Below are positions 17,158-25,663 of a stretch of DNA of 64,000 nt, one piece after another; position 1 is the stretch's first letter; every line of letters starts with the position of its first letter. Location of the stretch: the NCBI RefSeq assembly GCF_009720655.1, contig NZ_WNKS01000004.1:62001-126000 (forward strand), read 5' to 3'. The stretch is from Rhodoblastus acidophilus. GTDB lineage: Bacteria; Pseudomonadota; Alphaproteobacteria; Rhizobiales; Beijerinckiaceae. The notes beneath the pieces are model-generated. The model worked only from the letters and a program-made list of their open reading frames with translations, had not been told where the DNA came from and did not search any database. Both the position numbers and the translations under genes were made by a program.

Positions 17158-18540
17158 TCAAGCCTCCCCGACCGGTTCGGCATGGCCGACGACGCGCAGC
17201 AGATGCGGCATTTTTTCGCGCAAGGCGCGTTCGATCTCTTCCAACGCCTCATGGGTGGCGGTCACCGACAGGGCCGGGCAGACGTGAGCGTGAAAATTCA
17301 CCACCAGCCCCTCGGCCGTGGCGCGAGCGCGCACGGCGTGCACGTCGGTCACGCCCGCCTTGCCCGCCGCCGCCTCCTTCAGCGCGGCGGTGATGGCTTG
17401 AAGCGTCGCGGGATCGGATTCATGACCGATCAGCTTGTGCGCCTGCAACGGCTCGATATGGCTCTCGACCTCGATATAGGGACCGATCTCGTCGCGAATG
17501 TCGTTCTCCAGCGCCGTCGCTATGGCGTGGGCCTCCGCCATGGGCAGCGATCCCTCCACTTCCAGATCGAAGGCGATGCAGTCGCGGTCGCCAAGATGGT
17601 GAACAAAAATATGGTGGACCGGCAGTTTTTTCCGCGCCGCGATCATCACGATGCGTTCGGCGAGGGTCTCGTCGTCGAGCGCGCGCGGGGAGGATGAAAC
17701 GGTCGCCTCGGTTTCCGGCGACACTTCCGAAATCTTTGCCCGCACCGCCGCCTCGATCTCGGCGACGCGCTCCAGCGGCAGCGACCGCGCCACGGCGATG
17801 AACACCTCGCCGAGGATTTTCGGCCCGTTGGGCCGCAGCTTGATGTTTTCGACCGCCACCACGCCGGGAACCTGGACAATCTCCCCGCGCAACTGATCGG
17901 CGAGGCCATCCGGCGCGCGATCGAGCAGCGTGCCCAGCGTTTCGCCGCCGAGCCGGAACCCGGCGTAGCCGATGAACAGCGCCACACCCATGGCGGCGAG
18001 CGCGTCCCCCTGCACAAAACCATAATGATTGGCGATCAGGCCGATCAGCACCAGCACGGAGCCGATGAGATCGCTGGCGAAATGCATGGCGTCGGCGGCG
18101 AGCGCATGGCTGCCCGTCTTCTTGGCGACCGAGCTGAGGGTGAGATAGCGTCCGCTGTCCGCCACGATGGAGACGATCAGCACGCCGAACACCCACCAGG
18201 AGGACTCGACGGCCTCGCCGCCCTCGCGCAACCGCGCGGCGGCGGTGAACAGCACGTAGAGCGCGAGCCCCGCCAGCAAACCGGTTTCGAACAAGGCCGA
18301 AAGCGATTCATATTTGCCATGACCGTAATGGTGCTTGTCGTCGGCGGGCTTGTTGCCTTGGCGGACCGCGAAATAGGTGAGAATGGTTGCGCCGGTGTCG
18401 ATGGCGTTGTGCGCGGCTTCGGACAGCAGCGCGAGCGAGCCGGAGGTCAGCCCGGCCGCCGCCTTGCCAAGCGTCAGAACGGCGCTGACGGCCACCGAGC
18501 TGAGCGCGACCCGCTCCTTGAGCGCGGCATTTTCGGTCAC
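17158..18540 (-). CDS. Cation diffusion facilitator (CDF) metal transporter, long form
   Basis: A 460-residue CDF exporter for divalent metals. Six helices (residues 10-210) with metal-site motifs EAAHNAIDTG in helix 2 and DAMHFASDL in helix 5, and the HYGHGKYE cytoplasmic loop. The C-terminus is unusually long (about 250 residues): the normal CDF cytoplasmic domain is followed by further ACT-like/repeat cytoplasmic units with many His residues (LPVHHIFVHHLGDRDC). The start is GTG at 18540 with AGGAGGT at ideal distance; a 12-bp palindrome GGTCACGTGACC spans the start codon. Co-directional with the AIM24-like gene. Confidence 0.88.
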   Translation of the reverse strand: MTENAALKERVALSSVAVSAVLTLGKAAAGLTSGSLALLSEAAHNAIDTGATILTYFAVRQGNKPADDKHHYGHGKYESLSALFETGLLAGLALYVLFTAAARLREGGEAVESSWWVFGVLIVSIVADSGRYLTLSSVAKKTGSHALAADAMHFASDLIGSVLVLIGLIANHYGFVQGDALAAMGVALFIGYAGFRLGGETLGTLLDRAPDGLADQLRGEIVQVPGVVAVENIKLRPNGPKILGEVFIAVARSLPLERVAEIEAAVRAKISEVSPETEATVSSSPRALDDETLAERIVMIAARKKLPVHHIFVHHLGDRDCIAFDLEVEGSLPMAEAHAIATALENDIRDEIGPYIEVESHIEPLQAHKLIGHESDPATLQAITAALKEAAAGKAGVTDVHAVRARATAEGLVVNFHAHVCPALSVTATHEALEEIERALREKMPHLLRVVGHAEPVGEA

Positions 18541-18756
18541 GTGACCTCCTGAATGACTGGCCCCTGAAGTAGCAGAAGCGCCGCTGCGGCGGCAAGGAGG
18601 GCGCGCTCAGGCGATGCAGCCAAACGCGCGATCGAATGTTACACGAAGGACAGACGAGATTGCGGAGCCACAACTCAGAATGGATTGATTCCGTGACCCG
18701 GCCTTGACAATCCAGGTCAAGGTCAAAACGCCGCCGCCACGAATAGGATATTCGCC

Positions 18757-19197
18757 ATGCGTTACCTGCACACCATGATACGCGTCGCCGATCTCAACGC
18801 TGCGCTGGATTTCTTCGTCCAAAAGCTGGGCATGGTGGAAATCCGCCGCGTGAACAGCGAACAGGGGCGTTTCACGCTGGTCTTCCTCGCCGCCGACGAG
18901 GACATCGGCCGCGCCGCCGGCGCCAGTTCCCCGCTGGTGGAGCTGACGCACAACTGGGACCCGGAAACCTACACGGGCGGGCGCAATTTCGGCCATCTCG
19001 CCTATGAGGTGGAGAATATCTACGCCACTTGCGAAAAGCTGGACAACGCCGGCGTGACCATCAACCGTCCGCCGCGCGATGGCCGCATGGCCTTCATCCG
19101 GACGCCCGACGGCATTTCCATCGAATTGCTTCAGAGAGGCGAGGCGCTGCCGCCGCAGGAGCCGTGGGTGAGCGCCGCGAACGTGGGAAGCTGGTGA
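18757..19197 (+). CDS. gloA: Lactoylglutathione lyase (glyoxalase I)
   Basis: A 146-residue vicinal-oxygen-chelate protein that converts the methylglyoxal-glutathione hemithioacetal to S-lactoylglutathione. Metal ligands are expected at His in YLHTMIRV, Glu in LVELTHNW, His in FGHLAYEV and Glu in ISIELLQ, all present. The C-terminus is somewhat longer than the E. coli enzyme. Its stop overlaps the start of the aldolase gene (TGATG), implying coupled translation. Confidence 0.92.
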   Translation: MRYLHTMIRVADLNAALDFFVQKLGMVEIRRVNSEQGRFTLVFLAADEDIGRAAGASSPLVELTHNWDPETYTGGRNFGHLAYEVENIYATCEKLDNAGVTINRPPRDGRMAFIRTPDGISIELLQRGEALPPQEPWVSAANVGSW

Positions 19198-19850
19198 TGG
19201 ACGAACGCGAGGCGCGCGAAAAGCTCGTGAAGGCATGCCGGGCGATGAACGCCCGGGGGGTGAATCAGGGCGCGGCGGGGAACATTTCGCTGCGCTTCGG
19301 CTCGGGAATGTTGATCACGCCAAGTGGCGTCGACTACGACGAACTCACGCCGAAAATGATCCTGGTCCAGTCGCTCGATGCGGAAGAACCGGCGCGCGAG
19401 GGCAAGATCAAGGCGTCGAGCGAATGGCGTTTTCACCGCGACATTCTTCGCGCAAGGCCCGACGTGAACGCCGTCGTGCACACCCACGCGCCCTACGCGA
19501 CCGTGATGGCCATGCTGCGCCGGCCGATCCCCGCCAGCCATTACATGATCGCCGCTTTCGGCGGCGACACCATCGCATGCACGGATTATGCGCCGTTCGG
19601 GACTCAGGAGCTCTCCGACCTCGCGGTGAAGGGGCTCGAAAATCGCCTCGGCGTGCTGCTGGGCAGCCACGGCATGATCGCAGTGGGGCCAGACCTTAAC
19701 CGGGCCATGGGGCTCGCCGGCGAGTTGGAGACCCTTGCGAAACTGCACTATCTCGCCGGGCTGGCGGGTGGGCCGGCGCTGCTCGACAGCGATCATGTCG
19801 CGTGGCTGGTGCAAAAATTCGCCGGCTATGGCCCGGGCGCGAAAGGATAA
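19197..19850 (+). CDS. Class II aldolase/adducin family protein (fuculose-phosphate aldolase-like)
   Basis: 217 residues. Glycine-rich N-terminal motif NQGAAGNISLRFG and ITPSGVDYDEL bind phosphate; zinc ligands are in VVHTHAPYATVM and LLGSHGMIAVG, with the catalytic acid in the KASSEWRFHRDI segment. This is the L-fuculose-1-phosphate aldolase fold, which gives dihydroxyacetone phosphate plus a lactaldehyde. Overlap with gloA suggests a shared aldehyde-related job, but that is inference. Methylthioribulose-phosphate dehydratase is another possible family activity. Confidence 0.85.
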   Translation: MDEREAREKLVKACRAMNARGVNQGAAGNISLRFGSGMLITPSGVDYDELTPKMILVQSLDAEEPAREGKIKASSEWRFHRDILRARPDVNAVVHTHAPYATVMAMLRRPIPASHYMIAAFGGDTIACTDYAPFGTQELSDLAVKGLENRLGVLLGSHGMIAVGPDLNRAMGLAGELETLAKLHYLAGLAGGPALLDSDHVAWLVQKFAGYGPGAKG

Positions 19851-19988
19851 AGGGTCACGGGAATGTGATTCGGGGCTGGAGGAGGCGCGGGTTATCCTAA
19901 GGTCGAAATCCAAAATGTTCGTGCCCAGCGTGCGACGCCCGACTGCGCTCCAGACGGGCCGCTTCTCTCAATCTGAACGGAGACATTC

Positions 19989-20375
19989 ATGGACTCCAGT
20001 GAATTGTTCCGCTCCTGCGCCAACGAACATGTGGCCGCCGCCGCTCTGATGTCCATCGGCGGCGCGCTGGTTGCGCGGATCGACCGCGGCGCCCTCCCGG
20101 TTGGGGTGACGCGCGGCGCCTTCGTGGCGAGCCTCGTGGCGGAATATGACCGCAAGGCCTCGCCGGAACTGCGCAAGCAACTCGTTCGCGCCATGCGTCG
20201 CGCGCAGATGCCGCTCCTCGCGGGTTTGCGTCACGTCCTGCAAGTCGCGCTGCGGGGCGCCTTCGAACCCGCGCCGCGCCGGGCGCTTTATTGCCGTTGG
20301 CGTCCTCCGGTGTTGAACTGGGCGCCCGAATCCGCGTCCCTGGCGCGCGAGGATTTGCGCCGCGTGCTGCACTGA
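19989..20375 (+). CDS. Hypothetical protein, 128 aa
   Basis: Unrecognised. A mixed helical sequence with two moderately hydrophobic segments (AAAALMSIGGALVARI; MPLLAGLRHVLQVAL) and an Arg-rich end. AACGGAGACATTC before the ATG is a good ribosome-binding site. It is alone between the aldolase gene and the DedA pair, on the same strand. Coding is likely from the start context and G+C-rich third positions. Confidence 0.5.
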   Translation: MDSSELFRSCANEHVAAAALMSIGGALVARIDRGALPVGVTRGAFVASLVAEYDRKASPELRKQLVRAMRRAQMPLLAGLRHVLQVALRGAFEPAPRRALYCRWRPPVLNWAPESASLAREDLRRVLH

Positions 20376-20472
20376 CTGACGCGCCAGCCCAACATGACTT
20401 GAAAACACGGTCTGGCGCGCGCATATGGCCTCTTCTTGAGAGCGGGTCCGAGCCCCCGCGAGGGAGAGGCCT

Positions 20473-21123
20473 TTGCCCGATTTCCATTCACTGTTGACGC
20501 AATTTGGTCCCTGGGTCGTGTTTTTTTTGGTTGCCGTGGAAAGCGCCGGCATTCCGCTGCCGGGAGAAACCAGTCTCGTCACCGCTGCGGTGATCGTCGG
20601 CAGCAGCCAGCAGGGCTCGATCGCGGAAATTGTGGCGCTGGCGGCGGCCGGGGCCATCGTCGGCGACAACATCGGTTTTTGGGTCGGACGCGAATTCGGC
20701 CTGAGACTTCTCTTGGCTCACGGACCCAAGATCGGACTTGACGAGGACCGTCTCCGCCTCGGGCAATATCTCTTCCAGCGTTACGGCGGCGCCATCGTGT
20801 TTTTCGGCCGGTTCGTCGCGGTGCTGCGCGCCTTCGCCGCCGTGCTGGCCGGCGCCAACAAGATGTCCCCACTGCGCTTTTTCCTCTTCAACGCGGCCGG
20901 CGGGATCACCTGGGCCTCAATCTTCGGCTTGGGCGGCTATTTCCTCGGCGCCGAGTTCCACCGCATCGCCGGACCGTTCGGCCTGGCCGCGCTCGCGCTG
21001 GCGGTCACCGGCTTTTTCCTGTTCAGTCGTTATCTGCGCCAGCACGAGGCGAGGCTGATCGCTGAGGCCAAGGCCGCGCTTCCCGGGCCTTTGGGCCTCG
21101 CGACGCAAACAGCGGGACGTTGA
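20473..21123 (+). CDS. DedA family membrane protein (first of tandem pair)
   Basis: 216 residues with the DedA/SNARE-associated pattern: ESAGIPLPGETSLVTAAVI near residue 25, GAIVGDNIGFWVGREFG near 65, FFGRFVAVLRAFAAVLAGANKM near 115 and a C-terminal helix. DedA proteins act in undecaprenyl-phosphate or phospholipid translocation and proton-dependent membrane homeostasis. The start is TTG at 20473 with AGGGAGAGG just upstream. A paralogue begins 6 bases after its stop. Confidence 0.88.
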   Translation: MPDFHSLLTQFGPWVVFFLVAVESAGIPLPGETSLVTAAVIVGSSQQGSIAEIVALAAAGAIVGDNIGFWVGREFGLRLLLAHGPKIGLDEDRLRLGQYLFQRYGGAIVFFGRFVAVLRAFAAVLAGANKMSPLRFFLFNAAGGITWASIFGLGGYFLGAEFHRIAGPFGLAALALAVTGFFLFSRYLRQHEARLIAEAKAALPGPLGLATQTAGR

Positions 21124-21129
21124 CGCGCC

Positions 21130-21828
21130 GTGCTGATCGAAACGCTCAAACCGCTGATCGCGCAGCACGCCTATGCCGCTGTCTTCTGCATCGTGGCGCT
21201 GGAGAGCGCCGGCATTCCGCTGCCCGGCGAAACCGCGCTCGTCCTCGCCGCCGTTTTCGCCGGCGCAACCGATCTGATCGACATCAGAATTGTCATCCTG
21301 CTGGCGGCGGCGGGCGCAATCCTGGGCGACAACCTCGGGTTCATGGCGGGGCGGCGCTATGGCCTGCCGCTGCTGCTGAATTATGGCCACAAGATTGGCC
21401 TGCACGACGACCGGATCAAACTGGGGCAGTATCTGTTCGCCCACCACGGCGCGAAAATCGTGTTTTTCGGCCGCTTCATCGCCCTGTTGCGCATTTTTGC
21501 GGCCTTCCTGGCAGGGGTGAACCGCTACGGCTGGGGCCAATTCCTGTTCTACAACGCGAGCGGCGGCATCGTCTGGGCGCTGGTTTTCGGCCTCGGCGGC
21601 TACGCCTTTGGCGAGGTTTTCGAGCATTTCGCCGGCCCAATCGGCCGGATCGCGCTGGGCCTCGCCATCGTCGGCCTTGGCGCGCTCTGGTGGGTGATCC
21701 ATACGCAGGAAAAAAAGCTGACCGCGCGCGCGGTGGAGGCTTATCCCGGGCCGCTGCGCGGCGACGAATGGACTACAGAGCCGCCCGCAAATCCTTCGCC
21801 ACCTGGTCCGGCGGCCGGTCGAGATTGA
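21130..21828 (+). CDS. DedA family membrane protein (second of tandem pair)
   Basis: 232 residues, clearly homologous along its length to the gene just upstream (ESAGIPLPGETALVLAAVF, GAILGDNLGFMAGRRYG, FFGRFIALLRIFAAFLAGVNRY). The start is GTG at 21130. The pair looks like an old tandem duplication, with roughly half the residues identical by eye. The last 56 bases overlap the 3' end of the SCO gene on the opposite strand, so its Pro-rich tail may be a recent read-through extension. Confidence 0.88.
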   Translation: MLIETLKPLIAQHAYAAVFCIVALESAGIPLPGETALVLAAVFAGATDLIDIRIVILLAAAGAILGDNLGFMAGRRYGLPLLLNYGHKIGLHDDRIKLGQYLFAHHGAKIVFFGRFIALLRIFAAFLAGVNRYGWGQFLFYNASGGIVWALVFGLGGYAFGEVFEHFAGPIGRIALGLAIVGLGALWWVIHTQEKKLTARAVEAYPGPLRGDEWTTEPPANPSPPGPAAGRD

Positions 21829-22372
21829 CGCTGCGCAAAAATTTCCCTTCGCGATCCATCAGATAGATCACCGCGCTGTGGTCCATTGAATAATCGCCCG
21901 ATGGCGTCGGGACTTTGCGCGCATAGACGCGATAGGCCGAGAGCATCGCGTCCACTTCCCCACGGTCGCCCGACAGGCCGATCACGCGCGGATCGAAATC
22001 ACTGGCGTAGTCCGCCATGCGGTCGGGCGTGTCGCGTTCGGGATCAACAGTCACAAACAGAATTTTTATCCGAGCCGCCGGCCCAAGCTCCTTCAGGACT
22101 TGCGCGATTTTCGTCAGGGTGAGCGGGCAGACATCGGGACAATGGGTGTAGCCGAAGAACACAAGGAACGGGGTCCCGCGCAGGTCGGCCTCGGTGACGG
22201 TCTTGCCGCCACCGGTGTGCAACCGGAATGGGCCGCCAATGGCCGCCGCATTCGATGCCGACTGCCGGGCGAACATGGTCACGCCAATTGCGGAAAGTCC
22301 CAGCAGGACGAAAGCGCCGATCAGCAGCAGCGGCAGGATGCGGGATTTTTTGGAAGTCGGTTCGGAAGCCAT
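21773..22372 (-). CDS. SCO family copper chaperone (SenC/PrrC type)
   Basis: A 199-residue thioredoxin-fold protein with an N-terminal membrane anchor (LPLLLIGAFVLLGLSAIGVTMF). The copper site is complete: CxxxC in GYTHCPDVCPLTL and a His in SMDHSAVIYLM. SCO proteins deliver copper to the CuA site of cytochrome oxidase. Its ATG overlaps the stop of the tiny upstream gene (TGATG), and both follow the RND permease gene on the same strand, so it may be transcribed with the efflux operon. Confidence 0.92.
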   Translation of the reverse strand: MASEPTSKKSRILPLLLIGAFVLLGLSAIGVTMFARQSASNAAAIGGPFRLHTGGGKTVTEADLRGTPFLVFFGYTHCPDVCPLTLTKIAQVLKELGPAARIKILFVTVDPERDTPDRMADYASDFDPRVIGLSGDRGEVDAMLSAYRVYARKVPTPSGDYSMDHSAVIYLMDREGKFLRSVNLDRPPDQVAKDLRAAL

Positions 22373-22521
22373 CAGAAACAGGTCCAGGCGGCGTTAAGCG
22401 CGTTCACGAACACAAGCGGCCCGTAAAGCGCCCACAAGACCAGCGCCAGGAGAACGAGCCCGGCAGAAAGGGCGGCGACCGTCAGGCCGCCGCCCCAGAC
22501 CAAAAATCTTGCTTGCGCCAT
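22372..22521 (-). CDS. Tiny membrane protein, 49 aa, coupled to SCO gene
   Basis: MAQARFLVWGGGLTVAALSA starts a 49-residue protein with one long hydrophobic helix and a C-terminal WTCF. Its stop codon overlaps the ATG of the SCO gene (TGATG), and its ATG is 37 bases after the stop of the RND permease gene. The overlap and composition support real translation. Function unknown; a small subunit-like partner of the SCO or oxidase assembly pathway is a guess. Confidence 0.55.
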   Translation of the reverse strand: MAQARFLVWGGGLTVAALSAGLVLLALVLWALYGPLVFVNALNAAWTCF

Positions 22522-22558
22522 GGGATAGAGATGGCGCTGTTCCGGTGGAAAGTCCAGT

Positions 22559-25500
22559 TCACTCGATGGCGACGGGATCGAGTGGGGCCTGCGCCCGTTG
22601 CGGCGCGGCGCTGGCCTTGACGTCCGGCGCGGGGATGCGGAACCACGCGAGGTAGAGGGCGGGCAGGAACAGCAAGGTCAAAACCGTTCCGACGATGATG
22701 CCGCCCATCATCGCATAGGCCATCGGCCCCCAAAAGATCTCGCGCGAGATCGGGATCAGCGCCAGGGTGGCCGCGGCCGCCGTGAGCATGATCGGGCGCA
22801 TGCGGTGCTGGGTGGCCTCGCGCACCGCGTCCCAGGCGGGCTTCCCCTCCTTGAGCAGGGTCTCGATCTGGATAATCAGGATCACCGAATTGCGGATGAG
22901 GATGCCGATCAGGGCGAGCACGCCGAGGATGGCGACAAACCCCATGGGCTTGTGGCTGGCGAGCAAGGCCGCGGACACGCCGATCATCGCGAGAGGCGCC
23001 ACCGCGAACACCAGGAACAGCCGGCTGAAACTCTGCAACTGGATCATCAGGATGGTCGCCATGATGAAGATCATCAACGGGAACACGGCGTTGATCGGAC
23101 CCTGCGCCTTCCCGCTTTCCTCGACGGCGCCGCCGACCTTGACCTGATAGCCGGCGGGCAGCGCGTCCGCGAATTTCTTCACCTCCGGAGCGAGCTGCTG
23201 CACCACGGTCGCCGGCTGGACGTCGCCGAGAACGCTGATTTTCAACGTGACCGTGGGCAGGCGCGCGCGCCGCCAGATCGTGGGCTGCTCCAGCGCGAAG
23301 TCGATGCTGGCCACAGCGGCGAGCGGCACCGACGTGCCCCCTGATCCCGGCAATTGCAGGTTTTGCAGCGTGTCGACGGAGGCGCGCTCGCCGCCCTTGG
23401 CGCGGGCGACGACGTCGACCAGGTAGATGTCGTCGCGAATCTGGGTCACGACGGCGCCGTTGACGATGCTGTTGAGCGTGGAGGCGATGTCCTGCGAGGA
23501 CACGCCGAGCGACCGCGCCTTGTCCTGGAGCACATTGACCTTGATCACGCGCGCCGGTTCGCCCCAATCGAAGGTGACGTCGCCGAGGCTGGGATTTTTC
23601 GCCACGATATTGGCGAGTTCGCGGGATTTTTCGCGCACCCCCTGAATGTCCGGTCCGCTCAGCCGATATTGCACCGGCCGTCCGACCGGCGGGCCGATGT
23701 CGAGCAGATGGATGAAGGCGTCGGTGCCCGGAAAGGTTTTTCGAAGCCAATCGCGGTACTTGCCGATCAGACGGTCGCGCGTCTCCACGTTTTTGGTGAG
23801 AATCACCGTCTGGCCGAAGGCGGCGTTGGCGGGCTGGACGTCGAAGGACAGAACGAAGCGCTTGGCGCCTTCACCGATATAGCTGGAATAAAGCAGGATA
23901 TCCGGCTCGCCGTTCAGCATCTCCGCTTCAAAGCGCTTGATTTGCGCATCGGTCTCGGCGATCGAGGAATTCTGCGGCAGGTTCCAGTCGACGATCAGCT
24001 CGGGGCGGTCCGAAGACGGAAAAAACTGCTGTTGCACAAAGCCCATGCCGAACAAGGCCAGGGCGAAGACCGCCAGCGTCGTTCCGATGGTCAGCCAGCG
24101 CCGGCGCATGCAGAAGTCCAGGGCGCGATCAAAGCCGCGTGCGAAAAAACCCTTGCCGGTTTCGTGATGGCCTTTCATCGTCTTGGGCAGAATCGTGACG
24201 CCGAGCAGCGGCGTGAACAGCACCGCCACCAGCCAGGACACGATCAGCGCCACCGAAATGACCACGAACAGGGTGAAAGTGAATTCGCCGGCGGCGCTGT
24301 CGTTCAAGCCCACGGGAATGAATCCCGCGGCCGTGACCAGCGTGCCCGTCAGCATGGGAAAGGCCGTGCTGGTATAGACGTAGGTCGCGGCTTTTCGCAG
24401 GTTGTCGCCGAGTTCGAGCCGCGCCACCATCATTTCGACCGCGATCATGGCGTCGTCGACCAGCAGGCCAAGGGCGATGATCAGCGCGCCCAGCGAAATG
24501 CGCTGCAACGAAATATGCGTCTCACGCATGAAGAGAAAGGTGATCGCCAGCACCAGCGGAATGGCGATGGCGACGACCAGACCTGCGCGCCATCCCAAGC
24601 TGACGAAGGAAATGGCGAGCACGATCACCACAGCCTCAAACAAGCCGCGCGTAAACCCGGACACCGCCTCTTCCACCACGTTGGGCTGGTCGGAGACGCG
24701 AAACACATCGACGCCGATGGGCAGGTCCGCCTTGATCTTGTCGAGCTTCTGGTCGAGCGCCGCGCCGAATTCGAGCAGGTTGGCCCCCGCCTTCATGCCA
24801 ATAGCGAGGCCGATGGCGGGCTGGCCATTGAAACGAAACAGATTTGTCGGCGGATCGACATAGCCGCGCCGGATGGTGGCGACGTCGGTCAGGCGGAAAT
24901 AGCGGTCGTTGACGCGCAGGTTGATGGCGCGCAGGTCCTCCTCCGAGGTGAACTGACCGCTGACGCGGACAAAGATCTGCTCGGGCCCCGCCTGCACCGC
25001 TCCGGAAGGCGTGACCGCGTTCTGCGCGGCGAGCGTGGCCATGACTTGCTGGAAATCGACGCCCATGGCGGCGGTCTGCCGGGTCGAAAATTCGAGAAAA
25101 ATCACCTCGTTCCGCGCGCCGATCAGATCGACGCGGCCGACGTTGGGGGTCGTCAGGATTTTCGCGCGCGCGTCCTCGACCTGGTCGCGCAGCTGCCGGT
25201 GGGTGAGGCCATCGGCGGTGAAGGCGAAAATATTGCCGTAGACGTCACCGAAACGATCATTGAAGAACGGTCCCTGCACCCCGCTTGGGAAATCCTTCTT
25301 GATGTCGGCGACCATGTTGCGCACGCGCACCCAGGTCGGCTCGACGTCTTTTGCCTTTGTCGTTTGCAGCAGGTTGACGAAAACGATGGTGTCGCCGGCG
25401 GTGGTGATCGAGCGTGTGTAGTCGAGCGTTTCAAGCTCTTCCATCTTGCGCTCGATGCGCTCGGTCACCTGATTGGCGACCTCCTCGGCTGTGGCGCCGG

Positions 25501-25663
25501 GCCATTTGGCCTGGATCACCATGGTCTTGATGGTGAAGTTGGGGTCTTCCTCGCGGCCCAGGCCCAGATAGGCGAAGGCCCCGGCGATCAGGAAAACGAT
25601 CATGAAATACCAGATGAGCGAGCGCCGATCGAGCGCCCAGTCCGAAAGGTTGAAACGGCTCAC
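22559..25663 (-). CDS. RND efflux permease (AcrB/HAE1-like)
   Basis: 1034 residues with the RND architecture: helix 1 (LIWYFMIVFLIAGAFAYLGLG), a large periplasmic loop, helices 2-6 near residues 335-540 with LGALIIALGLLVDDAMIAVEMMVAR (the helix-4 Asp pair for proton transfer), a second periplasmic loop and helices 8-12 near 860-1010. REEDPNFTIKTMVIQAKWPGA is typical of hydrophobe/amphiphile pumps rather than heavy-metal CzcA/CusA. It overlaps the upstream adaptor by 4 bases. Together with two adaptors it forms a tripartite efflux system; no outer-membrane channel gene is nearby. Confidence 0.93.
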   Translation of the reverse strand: MSRFNLSDWALDRRSLIWYFMIVFLIAGAFAYLGLGREEDPNFTIKTMVIQAKWPGATAEEVANQVTERIERKMEELETLDYTRSITTAGDTIVFVNLLQTTKAKDVEPTWVRVRNMVADIKKDFPSGVQGPFFNDRFGDVYGNIFAFTADGLTHRQLRDQVEDARAKILTTPNVGRVDLIGARNEVIFLEFSTRQTAAMGVDFQQVMATLAAQNAVTPSGAVQAGPEQIFVRVSGQFTSEEDLRAINLRVNDRYFRLTDVATIRRGYVDPPTNLFRFNGQPAIGLAIGMKAGANLLEFGAALDQKLDKIKADLPIGVDVFRVSDQPNVVEEAVSGFTRGLFEAVVIVLAISFVSLGWRAGLVVAIAIPLVLAITFLFMRETHISLQRISLGALIIALGLLVDDAMIAVEMMVARLELGDNLRKAATYVYTSTAFPMLTGTLVTAAGFIPVGLNDSAAGEFTFTLFVVISVALIVSWLVAVLFTPLLGVTILPKTMKGHHETGKGFFARGFDRALDFCMRRRWLTIGTTLAVFALALFGMGFVQQQFFPSSDRPELIVDWNLPQNSSIAETDAQIKRFEAEMLNGEPDILLYSSYIGEGAKRFVLSFDVQPANAAFGQTVILTKNVETRDRLIGKYRDWLRKTFPGTDAFIHLLDIGPPVGRPVQYRLSGPDIQGVREKSRELANIVAKNPSLGDVTFDWGEPARVIKVNVLQDKARSLGVSSQDIASTLNSIVNGAVVTQIRDDIYLVDVVARAKGGERASVDTLQNLQLPGSGGTSVPLAAVASIDFALEQPTIWRRARLPTVTLKISVLGDVQPATVVQQLAPEVKKFADALPAGYQVKVGGAVEESGKAQGPINAVFPLMIFIMATILMIQLQSFSRLFLVFAVAPLAMIGVSAALLASHKPMGFVAILGVLALIGILIRNSVILIIQIETLLKEGKPAWDAVREATQHRMRPIMLTAAAATLALIPISREIFWGPMAYAMMGGIIVGTVLTLLFLPALYLAWFRIPAPDVKASAAPQRAQAPLDPVAIE

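Noticed and set aside
18535-18546. GGTCACGTGACC as a parS or regulatory palindrome
   Set aside because: Arms do not match parS (needs GTTTC/GAAAC), and it spans the GTG start of the CDF gene, so start-codon and SD context explain most of it. No regulator is implied.
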